A model generated the notes under the pieces. It was given only the letters and a program-made list of their open reading frames with translations. It did no database searches and was not told the DNA's origin. From contig JACKKZ010000004.1 of the NCBI GenBank assembly GCA_024236195.1, forward strand, positions 537,547 to 601,546: 64,000 nucleotides of DNA. Direction: 5' to 3'. A program made the translations under genes and the position numbers. This DNA is from Sphingomonadaceae bacterium. Its GTDB lineage: Bacteria; Pseudomonadota; Alphaproteobacteria; Sphingomonadales; Sphingomonadaceae. Positions 51,904 to 61,039 of the stretch are shown here, in pieces; within the stretch, counting starts at the first letter, position 1, and the number at the start of each line of letters is the position of its first letter.

Positions 51904-52725
51904 CTATTCTTTCAAGGAAGCAGCCAAGAGTTTGTGGAGCTTGGAATGAATCGCGTCATTCCCGGCCAGCACTTCACGATCACAGACCGGCTGCGAACGC
52001 CCGCGATAGTCAGTAACAAAGCCACCCGCTTCACGCACCAACAGGCAACCAGCGGCGGTATCCCATGGCTTGAGGCCGCTTTCCCAGAAGCCATCGTAAC
52101 GGCCCGCTGCAACCCATGCGAGGTCCAGCGATGCCGCACCAAACCGGCGAATACCCGCAACCTTCGGGCCGAAGGCGCTGTAGATTTTCTTCCACTCGGT
52201 GGGATTGCCTGCACCCTGGAACGGAATGCCAGTGGCGATCAGCGCATCGTCAAGCCGTGAACGCATGGAAACCCGCAGGCGCCCATCATGCAGCCATGCC
52301 CCGCGGCTCTTTTCCGCCCAGAATGTCTCGTCCGTGATCGGCTGGTAGATGACCGCTGCAGTCACTTCGCCCCACCCGCTGCCATCCAGCGTCGGTTCCT
52401 GCACCGCGATAGAAATCGCGAAATGCGGGATACCGTGGAGGAAGTTGCTGGTGCCATCGAGCGGGTCGATGATGAAGCGCGGCTTGCCCGGCTCCCCTTC
52501 GAGAATCCCTGCTTCTTCCATGACAAAGCCCCAACCGGGGCGCGCCGCACTAAGCTCGTCCCACAAGCTGCGTTCGGCATTGCGGTCTGCCTTGGACACG
52601 AAATCAGACGGCCCCTTGCGGCTTACCTGCAAATGCTCGACTTCGCCAAAGTCACGGCGCAACCGGCCACCCGCCTTGCGGGCCGCCTTTTCCATCACGC
52701 GTATCAGGCCGGATATAGCTGCCAT
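51904..52725 (-). CDS. Inositol monophosphatase family protein
   Basis: A 273-residue Mg2+-dependent phosphatase (SuhB/CysQ superfamily). Motifs: VSKADRNAERSLWDEL, EEAGILEG, the metal site IIDPLDGTSNFLHGIPHFAI and the second GLKPWDTAAGCLLVREAGG. Starts 7 nt after efp stops, on the same strand, so it is cotranscribed with efp, an arrangement seen in other alphaproteobacteria. Substrate may be inositol phosphate, NADP or PAP; SuhB-like by context. Confidence 0.91.
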   Translation of the reverse strand: MAAISGLIRVMEKAARKAGGRLRRDFGEVEHLQVSRKGPSDFVSKADRNAERSLWDELSAARPGWGFVMEEAGILEGEPGKPRFIIDPLDGTSNFLHGIPHFAISIAVQEPTLDGSGWGEVTAAVIYQPITDETFWAEKSRGAWLHDGRLRVSMRSRLDDALIATGIPFQGAGNPTEWKKIYSAFGPKVAGIRRFGAASLDLAWVAAGRYDGFWESGLKPWDTAAGCLLVREAGGFVTDYRGRSQPVCDREVLAGNDAIHSKLHKLLAASLKE

Positions 52726-52731
52726 GTCAGA

Positions 52732-53295
52732 TCAACCAGCCTTGCTGATGTAAGCCTGCTCATACACATCGACGACGATCCGTGTGCCGCTTTCAATATG
52801 CGGCGGGACCATGATGCGCACGCCATTCTCGAGGATCGCGGGCTTGTAGCTGGAGCTGGCAGTCTGGCCCTTCACCACGGCATCGGCTTCGACGATTGTG
52901 GCTTCAACCTGCTCAGGCAGGGCGACCGAAATCGGCTTTTCTTCCCACAGTTCCAGCGTCACGGTCATCCCGTCTTCCAGGAAGGGGCGCGCATCGCCCA
53001 GCAAATCGCCCGGCAGGTTGATCTGCTCGAACGTGTCCTGATCCATGAACACGAGGAATTCGCCATCCTCATAGAGGAACTGGAATTCCTTTGTGTCCAG
53101 GCGGACCTTCTCCACCGTATCGGCGCTGCGGAAGCGAACATTGGTCTTGCGGCCATCCTGCAGATTTTTCATCTCGACCTGCATATAGGCCCCGCCCTTG
53201 CCGGGCTGAGTATGCTGGATCTTGGCGACCTTCCAGATGCCGCCTTCATATTCGATGATGTTGCCGGGACGGATATCGACGCCGCTGATCTTCAT
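52732..53295 (-). CDS. efp: Elongation factor P
   Basis: 187-residue EF-P, which relieves ribosome stalling at polyproline motifs. The N-terminal KOW-like domain carries the loop QPGKGGAYMQ with Lys33 at the position that is post-translationally modified in many bacteria. Middle and C-terminal OB domains follow (FLYEDGEFLVFMDQDTFEQI, ASSSYKPAILENGVRIMVPP). ATG at 53295. The modifying enzyme is not in this window. Confidence 0.96.
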   Translation of the reverse strand: MKISGVDIRPGNIIEYEGGIWKVAKIQHTQPGKGGAYMQVEMKNLQDGRKTNVRFRSADTVEKVRLDTKEFQFLYEDGEFLVFMDQDTFEQINLPGDLLGDARPFLEDGMTVTLELWEEKPISVALPEQVEATIVEADAVVKGQTASSSYKPAILENGVRIMVPPHIESGTRIVVDVYEQAYISKAG

Positions 53296-53418
53296 GTTCA
53301 CACTGCCTTGAATGGATGAGCGGCGCCTGTAACGCCGCGAGTGCGCGGCCCTTAGCGGGGTTGAGCCAAGCGGGCAAGGTAGTGGTGCGTTCAGGATGGC
53401 GATGCTAGGGTATGCAGC

Positions 53419-53784
53419 ATGAGTAAACACCTCTTGACCTCCCTGCCCGCTGTGATCCTGCTCACCAGTGCCATCGCAGCGAGCGCCAGCCCCGGCGGCC
53501 ATTTGGGCACATTGCCCAACGGCAGTTACGCCTGTGCCTTGCCGGGCGGTGCGGATGGCCCCGCGGTGCATCCCGTGGCGGAAAAGGATTTCGCCATTAC
53601 CACGTCCTCTTCCTACCGCATGGGCGGTAAGCGTGGGACCTATTTGCTACTCGGCAAGGAAGTGCGCTTCACCAACGGACCCATGAAGGGCGAACATTTC
53701 CGCCAGACGGGCAGCAATACGATCCAGCTGGTCGGGCCAGACGGGAAACTGGCGGATTTGCGCTGCACACGCAGGCCGACTTAG
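53419..53784 (+). CDS. Exported small protein of unknown function
   Basis: About 121 residues. Signal peptide with cleavage near IAASASP; mature part contains NGSYACALPGGADG and a C-terminal LADLRCTRR, giving two cysteines that may pair. No domain recognised. The stop at 53784 overlaps the convergent thiE stop by 4 nt. Confidence 0.66.
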   Translation: MSKHLLTSLPAVILLTSAIAASASPGGHLGTLPNGSYACALPGGADGPAVHPVAEKDFAITTSSSYRMGGKRGTYLLLGKEVRFTNGPMKGEHFRQTGSNTIQLVGPDGKLADLRCTRRPT

Positions 53785-54407
53785 CCTGCCAAGACCTCGG
53801 TAAAGGCCCGCACCGCTGCGGTTTCATCCCCGTTCCACACCGCGCCTGACACTGCGAGGAAATCTGCACCCGCCTCGATCAGCGGCCCGCAATTATCCGG
53901 CGTTATCCCGCCAATGGCGACACAAGGGATTTCGAACAAATTCTGCCACCACTCGAGCACTTCCAGCTCCGCATGATGCTCGACCTGCTTGGTGGTGGTG
54001 GGGAAAAATGCCCCGAACGCGACATAGTCTGCGCCCGCTTCACCCGCATCCATCGCAAGGTGTTTGCTCGCATGGCAGGTCACGCCAATGTGCGCATCAC
54101 GGCCCAGTTCTTCGCGCGCTTCCCTGGGTGAACCGTCACTCTGGCCCAAATGCACGCCATCAGCCTTGATCCGTTTCGCCAGCGCGACGGAATCGTTGAC
54201 GATAAAGGCCACATCACGCGCCGCGCAGATTTCCTGCAAGGGGGCCGCGAGCCGCGCCGCCTCATGCTGGTCCATATCCTTCACGCGGAACTGGAATGCC
54301 GCCACCGGCCCGGCGGACAGCGCATTTTCAAGCCGCTGCGGGAAATCGCCGCCCACGTCGAGCGGGGAGATCAGGTAAAGCTGGGTAGGGATACGTTCTT
54401 CGTCCAT
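53781..54407 (-). CDS. thiE: Thiamine phosphate synthase
   Basis: About 208-residue TIM-barrel enzyme that joins HMP-PP and thiazole phosphate. Seen: AFQFRVKDMDQHEAARLA, VNDSVALAKRIKADGVHLGQ (phosphate/Mg site), GVTCHASKHLAMDAGEAGAD, AFGAFFPTTTK and VAIGGITPDNC (phosphate loop), close to the ThiE consensus. Two in-frame ATGs (54407, 54416); the shorter is given. Other thiamine genes are not in the window. ThiE and TenI paralogues are alike, so TenI is the alternative, less likely given the full active-site set. Confidence 0.9.
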   Translation of the reverse strand: MDEERIPTQLYLISPLDVGGDFPQRLENALSAGPVAAFQFRVKDMDQHEAARLAAPLQEICAARDVAFIVNDSVALAKRIKADGVHLGQSDGSPREAREELGRDAHIGVTCHASKHLAMDAGEAGADYVAFGAFFPTTTKQVEHHAELEVLEWWQNLFEIPCVAIGGITPDNCGPLIEAGADFLAVSGAVWNGDETAAVRAFTEVLAG

Positions 54408-54461
54408 GCCGAGCATCTAGGGTTCGGCTGCGGTTAAGGCAATGTGGCAGATGATAGGCGC

Positions 54462-54842
54462 ATGAGAACGATGTTTGCACTTGCCGCTGCCCTGTTGCTT
54501 GCAGCCAATGCGGAGGCCGCTGGCTCACCTGCCCCGGTTGCCTTGGGTGAGACAGCCGAACTTGCCAATGGCGTGCGGGTTACGCCGCTGGTGGTGGAAG
54601 AAGACAGCCGCTGCCCGAAGGGCGTGACCTGTATCTGGGCTGGAAGGCTGGTATTGCGCGCGACGGTCGAACGGGGTGAGCAGTCACAAGAAAAGTTGCT
54701 GGAGTTATACGCACCAACGCGGATTACTGGCGGTATGCTGACGCTCAATTTGGCAGAACCAGCTCCAAAAGCAGATAGCCCGGCCCTCCCCGGACCGGAC
54801 TATCGCTTTACTTTCAGCTACACGCCGGATGTGGCGCGCTAG
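54462..54842 (+). CDS. Exported protein of unknown function with a conserved Cys-Pro-x-Gly motif
   Basis: About 126 residues with a signal peptide (MRTMFALAAALLLAANAEA). The mature part has SRCPKGVTCIWAGRLVLRAT, a motif found in many small periplasmic proteins of sphingomonads, with two cysteines that could form a disulfide. Function unknown. The stop at 54842 is 4 nt from the convergent aldolase. Confidence 0.7.
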   Translation: MRTMFALAAALLLAANAEAAGSPAPVALGETAELANGVRVTPLVVEEDSRCPKGVTCIWAGRLVLRATVERGEQSQEKLLELYAPTRITGGMLTLNLAEPAPKADSPALPGPDYRFTFSYTPDVAR

Positions 54843-54845
54843 CGA

Positions 54846-55733
54846 TCAGGCGTTGGAAGCTGCCGCGATCTGGTCAATCGCGCTACCAAGGGCTGCGTCG
54901 AATTCCTCGTCGCTCAAATCCTTGCGCAGATCCTGCAGCAGACCGCGGCTGAAGCTGGCGATCATGCCCTTGTTCTTCGCCAGATGCTCGCAGGCATCGT
55001 CAGTAGAATAGCCGCCTGACAGCGCCACCACCCGCAGCACATTGGGGTGCGCGATCAGCGGGGCATAGGTGTTGGGCGCGACCGGAATCGACAGCTTGAG
55101 CATGACCATGCGGCCTTCCGGCAGCGCGTCGAGGCCCTTCTGCAGTTCAGCGAGAAGGATCTTTTCACCTTCTGCGCGATCCTCTGCAGTAATGTCATAT
55201 TCCGGCTCCAGCATCGGCACGAGCCCCGCATCGGCAATCTGGTTGCCATAGTCGAACTGCTGCTGGACGATGGCGGCGATGCCCTCTGCATTGGCCGACT
55301 TGATAACCGAGCGCATCTTGGTGCCGAACATGCCCTTGGCCACCGATTTTTCGAGCAGCGCGGGGAGCTTGTCCATGGTCTTCATCAGTTGGACGCCGTT
55401 TTCTTCGTCTTCGAGGCCCTGATCGACCTTGATGAAAGGCACCACGCCGCGCGCCTTCAGCGCATCGGCCGTGGTCATGCCATCGACATCGCCGTCCATG
55501 GTCTTTTCAAACAGGATCGCACCGATCACCTTGCCGCTGGCAAAGCTGGGCGATGTGATGACGCGGGCGCGCATTTCGTGAATTTTGGCGAACATTTCCT
55601 CGTCGCCGCTCCACTCATCATCGGACACGCCATAGCCGCGCAGCGCCTTGGGAGTGGAACCACCGCTCTGGTCGAGCGCTGCGATGAAGCCCTGTCCTTC
55701 ACCGATCTTGGTCATCATGTCCTGCTGGTTCAT
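54846..55733 (-). CDS. Class I fructose-bisphosphate aldolase
   Basis: About 295-residue Schiff-base aldolase of the class I type seen in alphaproteobacteria: N-terminal GQGFIAALDQSGGSTPKAL, ILFEKTMDG, VPFIKVDQGL (active-site region), PMLEPEYDI and VALSGGYSTDDAC. Cleaves FBP to DHAP and GAP, or makes it in gluconeogenesis. ATG at 55733; the upstream frame to 55805 lacks support. Last gene of a tkt-gap-pgk-thioesterase-aldolase group on the minus strand, ~110 nt from the thioesterase. Confidence 0.92.
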   Translation of the reverse strand: MNQQDMMTKIGEGQGFIAALDQSGGSTPKALRGYGVSDDEWSGDEEMFAKIHEMRARVITSPSFASGKVIGAILFEKTMDGDVDGMTTADALKARGVVPFIKVDQGLEDEENGVQLMKTMDKLPALLEKSVAKGMFGTKMRSVIKSANAEGIAAIVQQQFDYGNQIADAGLVPMLEPEYDITAEDRAEGEKILLAELQKGLDALPEGRMVMLKLSIPVAPNTYAPLIAHPNVLRVVALSGGYSTDDACEHLAKNKGMIASFSRGLLQDLRKDLSDEEFDAALGSAIDQIAAASNA

Positions 55734-55843
55734 TACCCGTCCCTCATTGGCTGAAATCTGCGTCTGCATACGAATGCACAGGCGCGCCCTTAGCGGGTGC
55801 AGCATGACCCTGCAAGGCCTGCTGTCAGCCTTTTCCAGTCTGC

Positions 55844-56305
55844 TTAGCCGAGACTGCTAACCTTACGGATTATGCCGCTGAAGCGCAGGATCGGTGTGCC
55901 ATCGGCGGTAGCGAGACCTTCAACGAAGATTGTCTTGCCGCCACTACGCACCACACGGCCACGCGCTTCGATCAATTGCCCGACGCTGGCTGGATTGAGG
56001 AAGTCCGAAGTCATGCTGAGCGTGACCCCAAAGGCGCCGTCCAGTTCCCGCGATGCAATGGTGAAAATCGCGGAATCAGCAAAGGTCATCATGCAGCCGC
56101 CGTGCATGTTCCCGCCACCATTCATATGGCGCGGCTCTGCACGGAAGGCCGCCACTGCTTCGCCGTTCTCGTCAATCTTTTCGTAGAACGGGCCCGCCAA
56201 CGTCTCGAACGCATCGTGCCGCCATGCCGACCAGCCTGCCCATTCGCCTTCCGTGATCGGGACCGGTGCCCAATTACCAGAGGATGGAGGGACCTGCTCG
56301 CTCAT
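55844..56305 (-). CDS. PaaI-type hotdog thioesterase
   Basis: About 153 residues of the hotdog fold: RHMNGGGNMHGGCMMTFADS carries the HGG-x(3-4)-F/L-A-D signature of PaaI/YdiI-like acyl-CoA thioesterases, and EARGRVVRSGGKTIFVEGL is the paired strand. Its ATG overlaps the pgk stop (ATGA), so it is translationally coupled to pgk. No link to glycolysis is obvious. Confidence 0.86.
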   Translation of the reverse strand: MSEQVPPSSGNWAPVPITEGEWAGWSAWRHDAFETLAGPFYEKIDENGEAVAAFRAEPRHMNGGGNMHGGCMMTFADSAIFTIASRELDGAFGVTLSMTSDFLNPASVGQLIEARGRVVRSGGKTIFVEGLATADGTPILRFSGIIRKVSSLG

Positions 56306-57497
56306 GCTTCGAGCGCAGCCACGCCCGGAAGCACCTTGCCTTCCATCCATTCCAGAAACGCGCCGCCAGCGGTGGAAATATAGGTCACATCGTCAGTCAC
56401 CCCGGCGTGGGCCATGGCCGCAACGGTGTCCCCTCCGCCTGCGACGGAAATCAGCGAGCCTTCCTGCGTCAGCGCAGCAGCTGTCCGGGCCAGCGCAACG
56501 GTGGCCGCGTCGAAGGGTTCGATTTCAAAGGCCCCCATCGGGCCGTTCCACACCAGCGTGCGGCAGGTCTTGAGACATCGCCCAACGCCTCGGTCGCCAG
56601 CGCGGGCCAACATCGAATCATCTCGTCAGCGGCAACTTCGTGGACATTGCAGGTCCGCAGGCTGGGCGGATTGGCGGCAAATTCCTTTGCGACCACGACG
56701 TCATAGGGCAGATGAACCGTGCAGCCGCTTTCGTCTGCGGCGGCCATGATCGCATTGGCGGTATCGGTCAGATCATGCTCGCACAGGCTCTTGCCAACAT
56801 CGACGCCCTTGGCCGCGAGGAAGGTATTGGCCATCCCGCCACCAATGATCAGGTGCTGCACCTTGCCGACGAGGTTCTGCAGCACGTCGAGCTTGGTCGA
56901 AACCTTCGCCCCGCCAACCACGGCAGCAACCGGCGTTTCGGGATTGCCCAGCGCTGCGTCGAGCGCCTTCAATTCCTTCTCCATCGCGCGCCCGGCATAG
57001 GCAGGCAGCAAATGCGCCAGCCCTTCCGTGCTGGCATGAGCGCGGTGGGCAGCGGAGAATGCGTCATTCACATAGAAATCGCCCAGCGCGGCGATGCCTT
57101 TCGCGAATTCAGGATCGTTCTTCTCTTCGCCCGGCCAGAAGCGGACATTGTCGAGCAGGCCGATATCGCCTGCGCTGAGGATTCCGATGGCCTGCTGAGC
57201 AACCGGGCCCATCACTTCCGGGACGAACATGATTTCGCGGTCGAGCACACGCTCGACATCACCCTGCACCATGCTGGTCGACATGGTCGAATGGCGCGCG
57301 CCCTTGGGGCGGCCGAAATGGGCCAGCAGCAAGACCTGCGCCGCGATCAGCGAGTTCGAGGATTGTCGGTGCAACCGCATTCACCCGCGTGAGGTCGGTT
57401 GCCGAACCATCCTTCATCGGCAGGTTCAGTCGACGCGCACCAGCGCAACCTTGCCTGTGATGTCACCGAGATCGTCGAGGGTCTTGAAACTTGGCAT
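56302..57497 (-). pseudogene. pgk: Phosphoglycerate kinase, frame broken at four or more sites (probable sequencing errors)
   Basis: All PGK parts are present: N-terminus MPSFKTLDDLGDITGKVALV with start at 57497, LLAHFGRPKGAR, LLDNVRFWPGEEKNDPEFAK, VNDAFSAAHRAHAST, the hinge VVGGAKVSTKLDVLQNL, and the ATP site VWNGPMGAFEIEPFD with GGGDTVAAM. Frame breaks: a missing C after GTCGAC (about 57428), one near 57365 (GATCGCGGCGCAGG), two around 56600-56615, and a missing C near 56570. The enzyme is normally indispensable, so correction of the consensus is expected. Confidence 0.92.
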
Positions 57498-57508
57498 TGT
57501 TCCGCTCG

Positions 57509-57626
57509 ATCCTCCCCGCCGGGGAGAACCGCGCGCAGCGCGGGGTGGAGGGGCACAGGCAAATGGTCCGAATGGTGGCGGGTGCCTCCACCACCTTCGG
57601 TGGTCCCCCTCCCGTCCCGGGAGGAT
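57509..57626. repeat. Imperfect palindromic intergenic element between gap and pgk
   Basis: About 118 nt that begin GATCCTCCCCGCCGGGGAG and end TCCCGTCCCGGGAGGAT; the ends are approximate reverse complements and each end is itself hairpin-forming (CTCCCCGCCGGGGAG; TCCCGTCCCGGGA). An inner CCACCACCTTCGGTGGT forms a further hairpin. Such GGGGAGG-ended elements look like an interspersed repeat class of sphingomonad genomes; copy number here cannot be judged. Confidence 0.6.
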
Positions 57627-57630
57627 TTCG

Positions 57631-58632
57631 CTAGATGAAGGCTCGCCATCTGCCGGCGGTGTCAATCATCCGGTTGGAAGCCCCATTCATTGTCATACCA
57701 GCTGACCACGCGGGCAAGCTTGCCTTCGAGGACAGCGGTTTCGAGGCTGTCAACGGTCGAGCTGGCCGGATAGTGGTTGAAGTCGCTGCTGACGAGCGGC
57801 TGGTCGGTATAGTCAAGCACGCCCTTCATCGGGCCTTCTGCGGCGGCCTTGAGCGCGGCATTCAGCTCTTCCTTGGTGGTGTCGCGGCCCGGCGTGAAGA
57901 CCGGTCAATCAGCGACATTCAGGGGTCGGCACGCGCACCGAAGAACCGTCGAGCTTGCCAGCCAGTTCGGGCAGAACCGGGCCAACCGCGCGGGCAGCGC
58001 CGGTGGTGGTCGGGATCATGTTCTGCGCACCACCGCGAGCACGGCGCATATCGCCATGCATCTGGTCAAGCATACGCTGGTCATTGGTGTAGGAGGATCG
58101 TGGTCATGAAGCCACGCTCGATCCCAACCGTTTCATGCAGCACCTTTGCCACCGGCGAGAGGCAGTTGGTGGTGCAGCTGGCGTTGGACACGATGATGTC
58201 GTCCGCGGTCAGCACATCGTGGTTCACGCCATAAACTACAGTAGCCGACACGCTCGATGCAGGGGCCGAGATCAGCACGCGCTTGGCGCCGGCATCGAGA
58301 TGCGGCTTGGCGGCGTCATGGCTCTGGAAGAAGCCAGTGCATTCCAGCACGATGTCGATCCCCTGCGCCGCATGCGGCAGGTCGCCCGGATTGCGCTCAC
58401 TGGTCACGGCGATGGCCTTGCCGTTGACGACGAGGTGCGAGCCATCGACTTCGACTGAGCCGGGGAAGCGGCCGTGGGTGGAATCATACTGGAACAGCAG
58501 TGCGTTGGACTTGGTATCCGCCAGATCGTTGATGCTCACCAGTTCGAGGTCGTGATCGGTCCGCTCGAGGATGGCGCGCGCGACAAGCCGCCCGATACGT
58601 CCGAAACCATTGATTGCAACCTTGGTCGCCAT
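57631..58632 (-). pseudogene. gap: Glyceraldehyde-3-phosphate dehydrogenase, frame broken at several sites (probable sequencing errors)
   Basis: Type I GAPDH: NAD-binding start VAINGFGRIGRLVARAI, catalytic Cys153 in SNASCTTNCLSPVAK, then in other frames MRRARGGAQNMIPTTTGAAR, SSVRVPTPNVS-like segment and the end VVSWYDNEWGF. Breaks: two bases missing at ATCCTCCTACACC (about 58094), several around 57903-57925, and two bases missing in GGCTTCCAACC (about 57683). Several losses are of a TC dinucleotide. Lies between tkt and pgk as in other alphaproteobacteria; functional gene assumed. Confidence 0.92.
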
Positions 58633-58650
58633 AGTAGAAACTCCTGCGTG

Positions 58651-60624
58651 TTAGCCCAGTTTAGCTTTGATTTGTGGCACGATCTTTTCGACGGTGAAGC
58701 CGAAATGATCGAACAAGACATTGGCTGGTGCCGAGGCACCGAATGAATTCATGCCGATATTGATCCCGTCGCTGCCGGTATAGCGTTCCCAGCCCATGGT
58801 GACACCGGCTTCGATCGAAACCTTGAGCGCATCGGCAGGCAGCAGGTCTGCGCGATAAGCGGCATCCTGTTCGTCGAACAATTCCGCGCAAGGCATGGAA
58901 ACGACATCAGCACCGATACCCTCTGCTTCCAGAGCGGCGCGGACATTGATTGCCAATTCGACTTCGGAACCTGTGGCAACGAGCACCACTTTGCGGTCAG
59001 CTTCGGCGGCCTGCAGGCGATAGGCGCCCTTGGCCGACTTCATCTCGCTATCCGCACGCACCGCCGGGAGGTTCTGGCGCGACAATGCCAGGACCGAGGG
59101 GCGGTTCGCCTGCTTGATCGACAATGCCCATGCCTCCGCCGTTTCCAGCGCATCGGCGGGGCGGAAGACCAGCAGGTTCGGAATCATGCGCAGCGACATG
59201 ACATGTTCGACCGGCTGATGGGTCGGCCCGTCTTCACCCAGCCCGATGCTGTCATGCGTCATCACATAGATGGCCCGCGTGTGCTGCAGCGCCGACATGC
59301 GGATCGCGTTGCGGCAATAGTCGGAGAACACCAGGAAGGTGCCGCCATAGGGGATGATCCCGCCATGCAGCGCCATGCCATTCATCGCTGCCGCCATACC
59401 GAATTCTCGGATGCCGTAATAGACATGGCGGCCACTGTAATCGTCCGCACTGAAGGGCGCGGTGCTCTTGGTGTTGGTGAGGTTGGAGCCGGTGAGGTCG
59501 GCCGAGCCGCCGACGAGGTCCGGCAGCGCAGCCGTCAGTGCTTCCAGCGCCATCTGGCTTGCTTTGCGCGTCGCAACCTTGGGCTTGTCTGCGATCAGGC
59601 TATCCACATAGGCGTTATAGGCCTCGTCGCCGGCGGGCAGCTCACCAGCCATCCGGCGGGCCAGTTCGGCAGCCCCATCAGCGCCGGCTTCGCGGGACTT
59701 CCACTCCGCATGGGCAGCTGCGCCGCGTTCGCCGGTGGAGCGCCAATCGGCAAGGATCTCGGCGGGGACTTCAAACGGCGCGGAGGTCCAGCCCAGATAT
59801 TCACGCGCAGCAGCAATTTCGTCAGCACCCAGCGGCGCCCCGTGGACGCTGTGGCCGCCCTGCTTGTTGGGCGCGCCCTTGCCGATCACCGTGCGGCACG
59901 CAACCAGCGATGGGCGTTCATCGGCCAGCGCTTCTTCAATCGCGCGGTCAATATCAGCGAAATCATGCCCGTCGCATTCAACAACATGCCAGCCCGTCGC
60001 TTCATAGCGCGCGCGGATGTTCTCGCTGGTGGAAATATCCGTATCGCCATCAATGGTAATACGGTTATCGTCCCACAGCACGACCATGCGGCCCAGCTTG
60101 AGATGCCCGGCAAGGCCGATTGCTTCGTGGTTGATGCCTTCCATCAGGCAGCCATCGCCTGCGATCACCCATGTGCGGTGATCAACCAGGTCATCACCGA
60201 AATTGGCGTTCAGGTGGCGCTCGGCCATCGCCATGCCGACTGCCATGGCCAGACCCTGACCCAGCGGACCGGTGGTGCATTCCACGCCGGGGATCAGGAA
60301 GTTTTCCGGATGCCCGGCGCAAACGCTGCCCAGCTGGCGGAAATTGCGAATTTCCTCCATCGTCGGCGAAGCGTAGCCGGACAAATGGAGGAGAGAATAG
60401 ATCAGCATCGAGCCATGGCCCGCGCTCAGCACGAAACGGTCGCGATCCGACCAGTCCGGCGCGGAAGGATCGAATTTCAGGAATTTCGACCACAGGACAG
60501 TGGCGACATCGGCCATGCCCATCGGCATGCCGGGATGCCCCGAATTTGCCGCTTGTACCGCGTCCATCGACAGGGCCCGGATAGCATTGGCCATCGGCGC
60601 CAGGCGTTGCGGGTCTAGGCTCAT
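58651..60624 (-). CDS. tkt: Transketolase
   Basis: 657-residue ThDP enzyme of the pentose phosphate pathway and Calvin-type interconversions. Seen: AANSGHPGMPMGMADVATVL, SAGHGSMLIYSLLHLSGY, TTGPLGQGLAMAVGMAMAER, ThDP motif GDGCLMEGINHEAIGLAGHL with WDDNRITIDG, and the pyrimidine-domain TRAIYVMTHDSIGLGEDG followed by PTHQPVEHV. ATG at 60624 (MSLDPQRLAP). First gene of the tkt-gap-pgk group; divergent from zapA across ~220 nt, in which I see AT-rich stretches but no definite promoter. Confidence 0.96.
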   Translation of the reverse strand: MSLDPQRLAPMANAIRALSMDAVQAANSGHPGMPMGMADVATVLWSKFLKFDPSAPDWSDRDRFVLSAGHGSMLIYSLLHLSGYASPTMEEIRNFRQLGSVCAGHPENFLIPGVECTTGPLGQGLAMAVGMAMAERHLNANFGDDLVDHRTWVIAGDGCLMEGINHEAIGLAGHLKLGRMVVLWDDNRITIDGDTDISTSENIRARYEATGWHVVECDGHDFADIDRAIEEALADERPSLVACRTVIGKGAPNKQGGHSVHGAPLGADEIAAAREYLGWTSAPFEVPAEILADWRSTGERGAAAHAEWKSREAGADGAAELARRMAGELPAGDEAYNAYVDSLIADKPKVATRKASQMALEALTAALPDLVGGSADLTGSNLTNTKSTAPFSADDYSGRHVYYGIREFGMAAAMNGMALHGGIIPYGGTFLVFSDYCRNAIRMSALQHTRAIYVMTHDSIGLGEDGPTHQPVEHVMSLRMIPNLLVFRPADALETAEAWALSIKQANRPSVLALSRQNLPAVRADSEMKSAKGAYRLQAAEADRKVVLVATGSEVELAINVRAALEAEGIGADVVSMPCAELFDEQDAAYRADLLPADALKVSIEAGVTMGWERYTGSDGINIGMNSFGASAPANVLFDHFGFTVEKIVPQIKAKLG

Positions 60625-60844
60625 TCGAAAGGCTCCTGCTCTGGATACGGGTGCCGGACCATTTTCCGGCGATTCGCCGTGCGCGAACCCCTTCGCGGAC
60701 GCACCGCATGAGGTCAAGCGCGGGCCGACCTAAGTCCCAAGGCAATTGGTTTTTTACCTTCCACAGGCAAATGTGGAACCGACTTATCAACAGGCCGCCG
60801 CAACATTTTGCGCAAGCAAGACAAATCGGATATTTTTCGCATCT

Positions 60845-61039
60845 ATGAGTGAGCAACGTATCGAATCCGCCGTCCAACGGATTGAGGCCGCCCTGGCCCG
60901 GATCGCAGAGTGTGCAGACACGATGCGGCCCGCCCCGCCCTCGGTTTCGGGGCTGGTTGTCAGCCACGAGAATCTGCGTGAAGCGGCCAATTCCACGCTG
61001 AAGGAGCTCGACGAACTGCTTGAAAGGCTTGAGGAATGA
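60845..61039 (+). CDS. Small coiled-coil protein upstream of zapA (ZauP/DUF4164-like by position)
   Basis: 64 residues, almost entirely helical with heptad leucines/isoleucines (RIESAVQRIEAALARIAECA and NSTLKELDELLERLEE). Its stop overlaps the zapA ATG (ATGA). In Caulobacter a coiled-coil partner of ZapA (ZauP) is encoded in this position, so a role in Z-ring organisation is likely; sequence similarity alone is too short to prove it. Confidence 0.7.
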   Translation: MSEQRIESAVQRIEAALARIAECADTMRPAPPSVSGLVVSHENLREAANSTLKELDELLERLEE

